6,591 nt of DNA, taken from assembly GCA_024641445.1 (NCBI GenBank), contig JAHEDA010000136.1, positions 1-6,591 on the forward strand, in the 5' to 3' direction. Positions within the stretch are counted from its first letter, which is position 1. Each line of letters starts with the position of its first letter. The notes beneath the pieces were generated by a model. The model worked only from the letters and a program-made list of their open reading frames with translations. It did not search any database and was not told the origin of the DNA. The DNA is from Gammaproteobacteria bacterium. GTDB taxonomy: Bacteria; Pseudomonadota; Gammaproteobacteria; UBA6429; Thiohalophilaceae. Both the position numbers and the translations under genes were made by a program. Positions 5,398 through 6,591 of this stretch are shown in pieces.

Positions 5398-6158
5398 GTT
5401 ATCTCCGCGCACTGTTTTACGCAATCCAGTTTATGACTCGTTTGCCGGTACCGGGTCGCTGGGTGGGTGATGTCACCGAGGCGCTACAGGGCAAGGCCGT
5501 GGTTATGTATCCGCTGGTGGGGCTGTTGATTGGTGGGCTTCTCTACGGCCTGGACGCCGTGCTGCTATTAGTGTTTCCAACCTCCGCCGATTTTCTCATC
5601 TGTGCCGTACTGCTGTTGCTCTGGGTGATGTTGAGTGGTGGACTGCACCTCGATGGTCTATCTGACAGTGCCGATGCATGGCTCGGTGGGTTCGGTGATC
5701 GGGATAAATCCCTGCGTATCATGAAGGACCCGCACAGCGGCCCAGCGGGTGTGATCGCGATTGTGCTGATCCTGTTGATGAAGTGGAGTGCACTGGTCAG
5801 TATCGTTGACGATGCATGGTGGTTGTTGTTTGCCCCGCTATTGGGACGCGTGGCGGTAGTGGTGTTATTTTTAACTACGCCTTATGTGCGCGCCGATGGT
5901 CTGGGTGCGGCGGCGGCAACTCACCTGCCAAGGGTCGGTGTTTGGATCAGTATCGTAGCGAGCGTGATCTTGGTGACCGCACTACAACCACAGGCCGCGG
6001 CTATTGTGCTACCGCTGGTCTTCATGGTGGGGTGGCTCATGCGCCGGATGATGTTACAACGTCTTGGTGGTATGACCGGTGATACGGCAGGGGCCTTGAT
6101 AGAAGTGATTGAGTTGGTGGTGTTGTTAGGTGGTGCGGTGTTTACAACGGTGTCTTGA
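5394..6158 (+). CDS. cobS: Adenosylcobinamide-GDP ribazoletransferase (cobalamin synthase)
   Basis: CobS is the inner-membrane enzyme that joins adenosylcobinamide-GDP to alpha-ribazole (or its phosphate) to close the nucleotide loop of cobalamin. The 254-residue protein has normal length and about six to seven membrane spans (near 36-60, 66-84, 117-135, 142-162, 183-197, 201-218 and 236-252). Its hallmark acidic motif is HLDGLSDSADAWLGG (85-99), with Asp87, Asp91 and Asp94 as likely metal ligands. KDPHSGPAGV (111-120) and GGMTGDTAGA (225-234) are the other family signatures. The N-terminus AIQFMTRLPVP is typical as well. The ATG overlaps the cobC stop, pointing to coupled translation. The 3' end overlaps the convergent cobQ by 17 bp, so the last codons of both genes share DNA. 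Confidence 0.97.
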   Translation: MSYLRALFYAIQFMTRLPVPGRWVGDVTEALQGKAVVMYPLVGLLIGGLLYGLDAVLLLVFPTSADFLICAVLLLLWVMLSGGLHLDGLSDSADAWLGGFGDRDKSLRIMKDPHSGPAGVIAIVLILLMKWSALVSIVDDAWWLLFAPLLGRVAVVVLFLTTPYVRADGLGAAAATHLPRVGVWISIVASVILVTALQPQAAAIVLPLVFMVGWLMRRMMLQRLGGMTGDTAGALIEVIELVVLLGGAVFTTVS

Positions 6159-6591
6159 GTTCCAGCAAATCATAGATCACCTTCATCCTCACATTCTGTT
6201 CAAACGCATCCGCGAGGCGATCGATATCACGTTCGCGGAGCGCATGGTAGTCCGGTGTTTCCCTCACACTGAGTCCCGCCCAACGCAGTAGTGCGTTGCA
6301 TGCCTCGGTCTGTTCAAACAGACCATGTAAGTAAGTCCCCACCACCTGGCCATCGCTGGAGATGGCACCATCGCGACTCCCATCCTGGAAGTGCACGAGC
6401 GGGTGATTGAGTGCCTCGCCCTGACTAACCCCTATATGAATTTCATAACCACTCACTGCGGCGGATTCAAGTGTGAGGGTGCCGACCATCTGGGTCAGGC
6501 GTTTGTCCTGGTGCAGGGTGGTCTCCATCGCCAGCAGACCGAGCGCCGCACTGCTACCCGCCTTGTCTTCATAGCCGTGCGGGTCGTGGAT
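6142..6591 (-). CDS. cobQ: Cobyric acid synthase CobQ, C-terminal part (5' end outside window)
   Basis: CobQ (CbiP) amidates four side chains of adenosylcobyrinic a,c-diamide with glutamine and ATP, giving adenosylcobyric acid. Only the last 149 residues are present, out of about 480-510 expected; the N-terminal synthetase domain and the glutaminase cysteine lie beyond the right edge. The fragment belongs to the glutamine amidotransferase domain: IHDPHGYEDKAGSSAALGLL at its start, SGYEIHIG (47-54), and the catalytic histidine, His89, in GTYLHGLFE. The ending WAGLSVRETPDYHALRERD is close to that of known CobQ proteins. An internal ATG at 6528 is not the true start because the homology runs through it. 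The gene converges with cobS, so it must be driven by a separate promoter outside this window, where other cob genes may sit. Confidence 0.95.
   Translation of the reverse strand: MHDPHGYEDKAGSSAALGLLAMETTLHQDKRLTQMVGTLTLESAAVSGYEIHIGVSQGEALNHPLVHFQDGSRDGAISSDGQVVGTYLHGLFEQTEACNALLRWAGLSVRETPDYHALRERDIDRLADAFEQNVRMKVIYDLLELKTPL

Noticed and set aside
371..5455. GGTACCGG words repeated four times across the window
   Set aside because: They lie inside coding regions in unrelated contexts and the count is not far above what composition would give; no spacing pattern is seen.

Overview
The window holds eleven genes packed almost end to end, ten on the plus strand and one running in from the right on the minus strand. 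I see no RNA genes, mobile elements, CRISPR arrays or long repeats. The typical Gammaproteobacterial pair ampD-ampE, the moderately high GC content and a CobU-CobT-CobC-CobS cobalamin block point to a Gammaproteobacterium. I cannot name the genus from sequence alone; a free-living environmental lineage is an inference.

Left part (1-1282): the C-terminal part of a DUF1538 family membrane protein, a divergent P-II-like signalling protein and a two-CBS-domain protein. The second and third genes overlap by 4 bp. This looks like a membrane transporter-like protein with one or two nucleotide-sensing partners. The P-II-like protein has no tyrosine at all and lacks several residues that bind ATP in classical P-II, so it probably senses something different or in a different way.

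Middle part (1287-3124): a small thioredoxin-fold protein with a CASC motif overlaps the start of ampD, the cytoplasmic anhydro-muramyl amidase of peptidoglycan recycling. ampD is followed by ampE, an inner-membrane protein related to CobD/CbiB of the cobalamin pathway.

Right part (3143-6591): cobU, cobT, cobC and cobS form the nucleotide-loop assembly block of cobalamin synthesis. CobU activates adenosylcobinamide to its GDP form, CobT makes alpha-ribazole phosphate, CobC removes a phosphate, and CobS joins the two halves in the membrane. The C-terminal part of cobQ (cobyric acid synthase, an earlier step) converges from the other strand and overlaps the end of cobS by 17 bp.

Spacing is so tight that there is no room for a cobalamin riboswitch in front of cobU. 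The only larger plus-strand gap (81 bp, before cobC) holds a start-stop element with a good ribosome binding site and a 7-bp perfect hairpin. No stretch over 300 bases lacks a gene. The most interesting items are the DUF1538/P-II-like/CBS module with its altered ligand residues, and the linkage of ampDE to the cob block.
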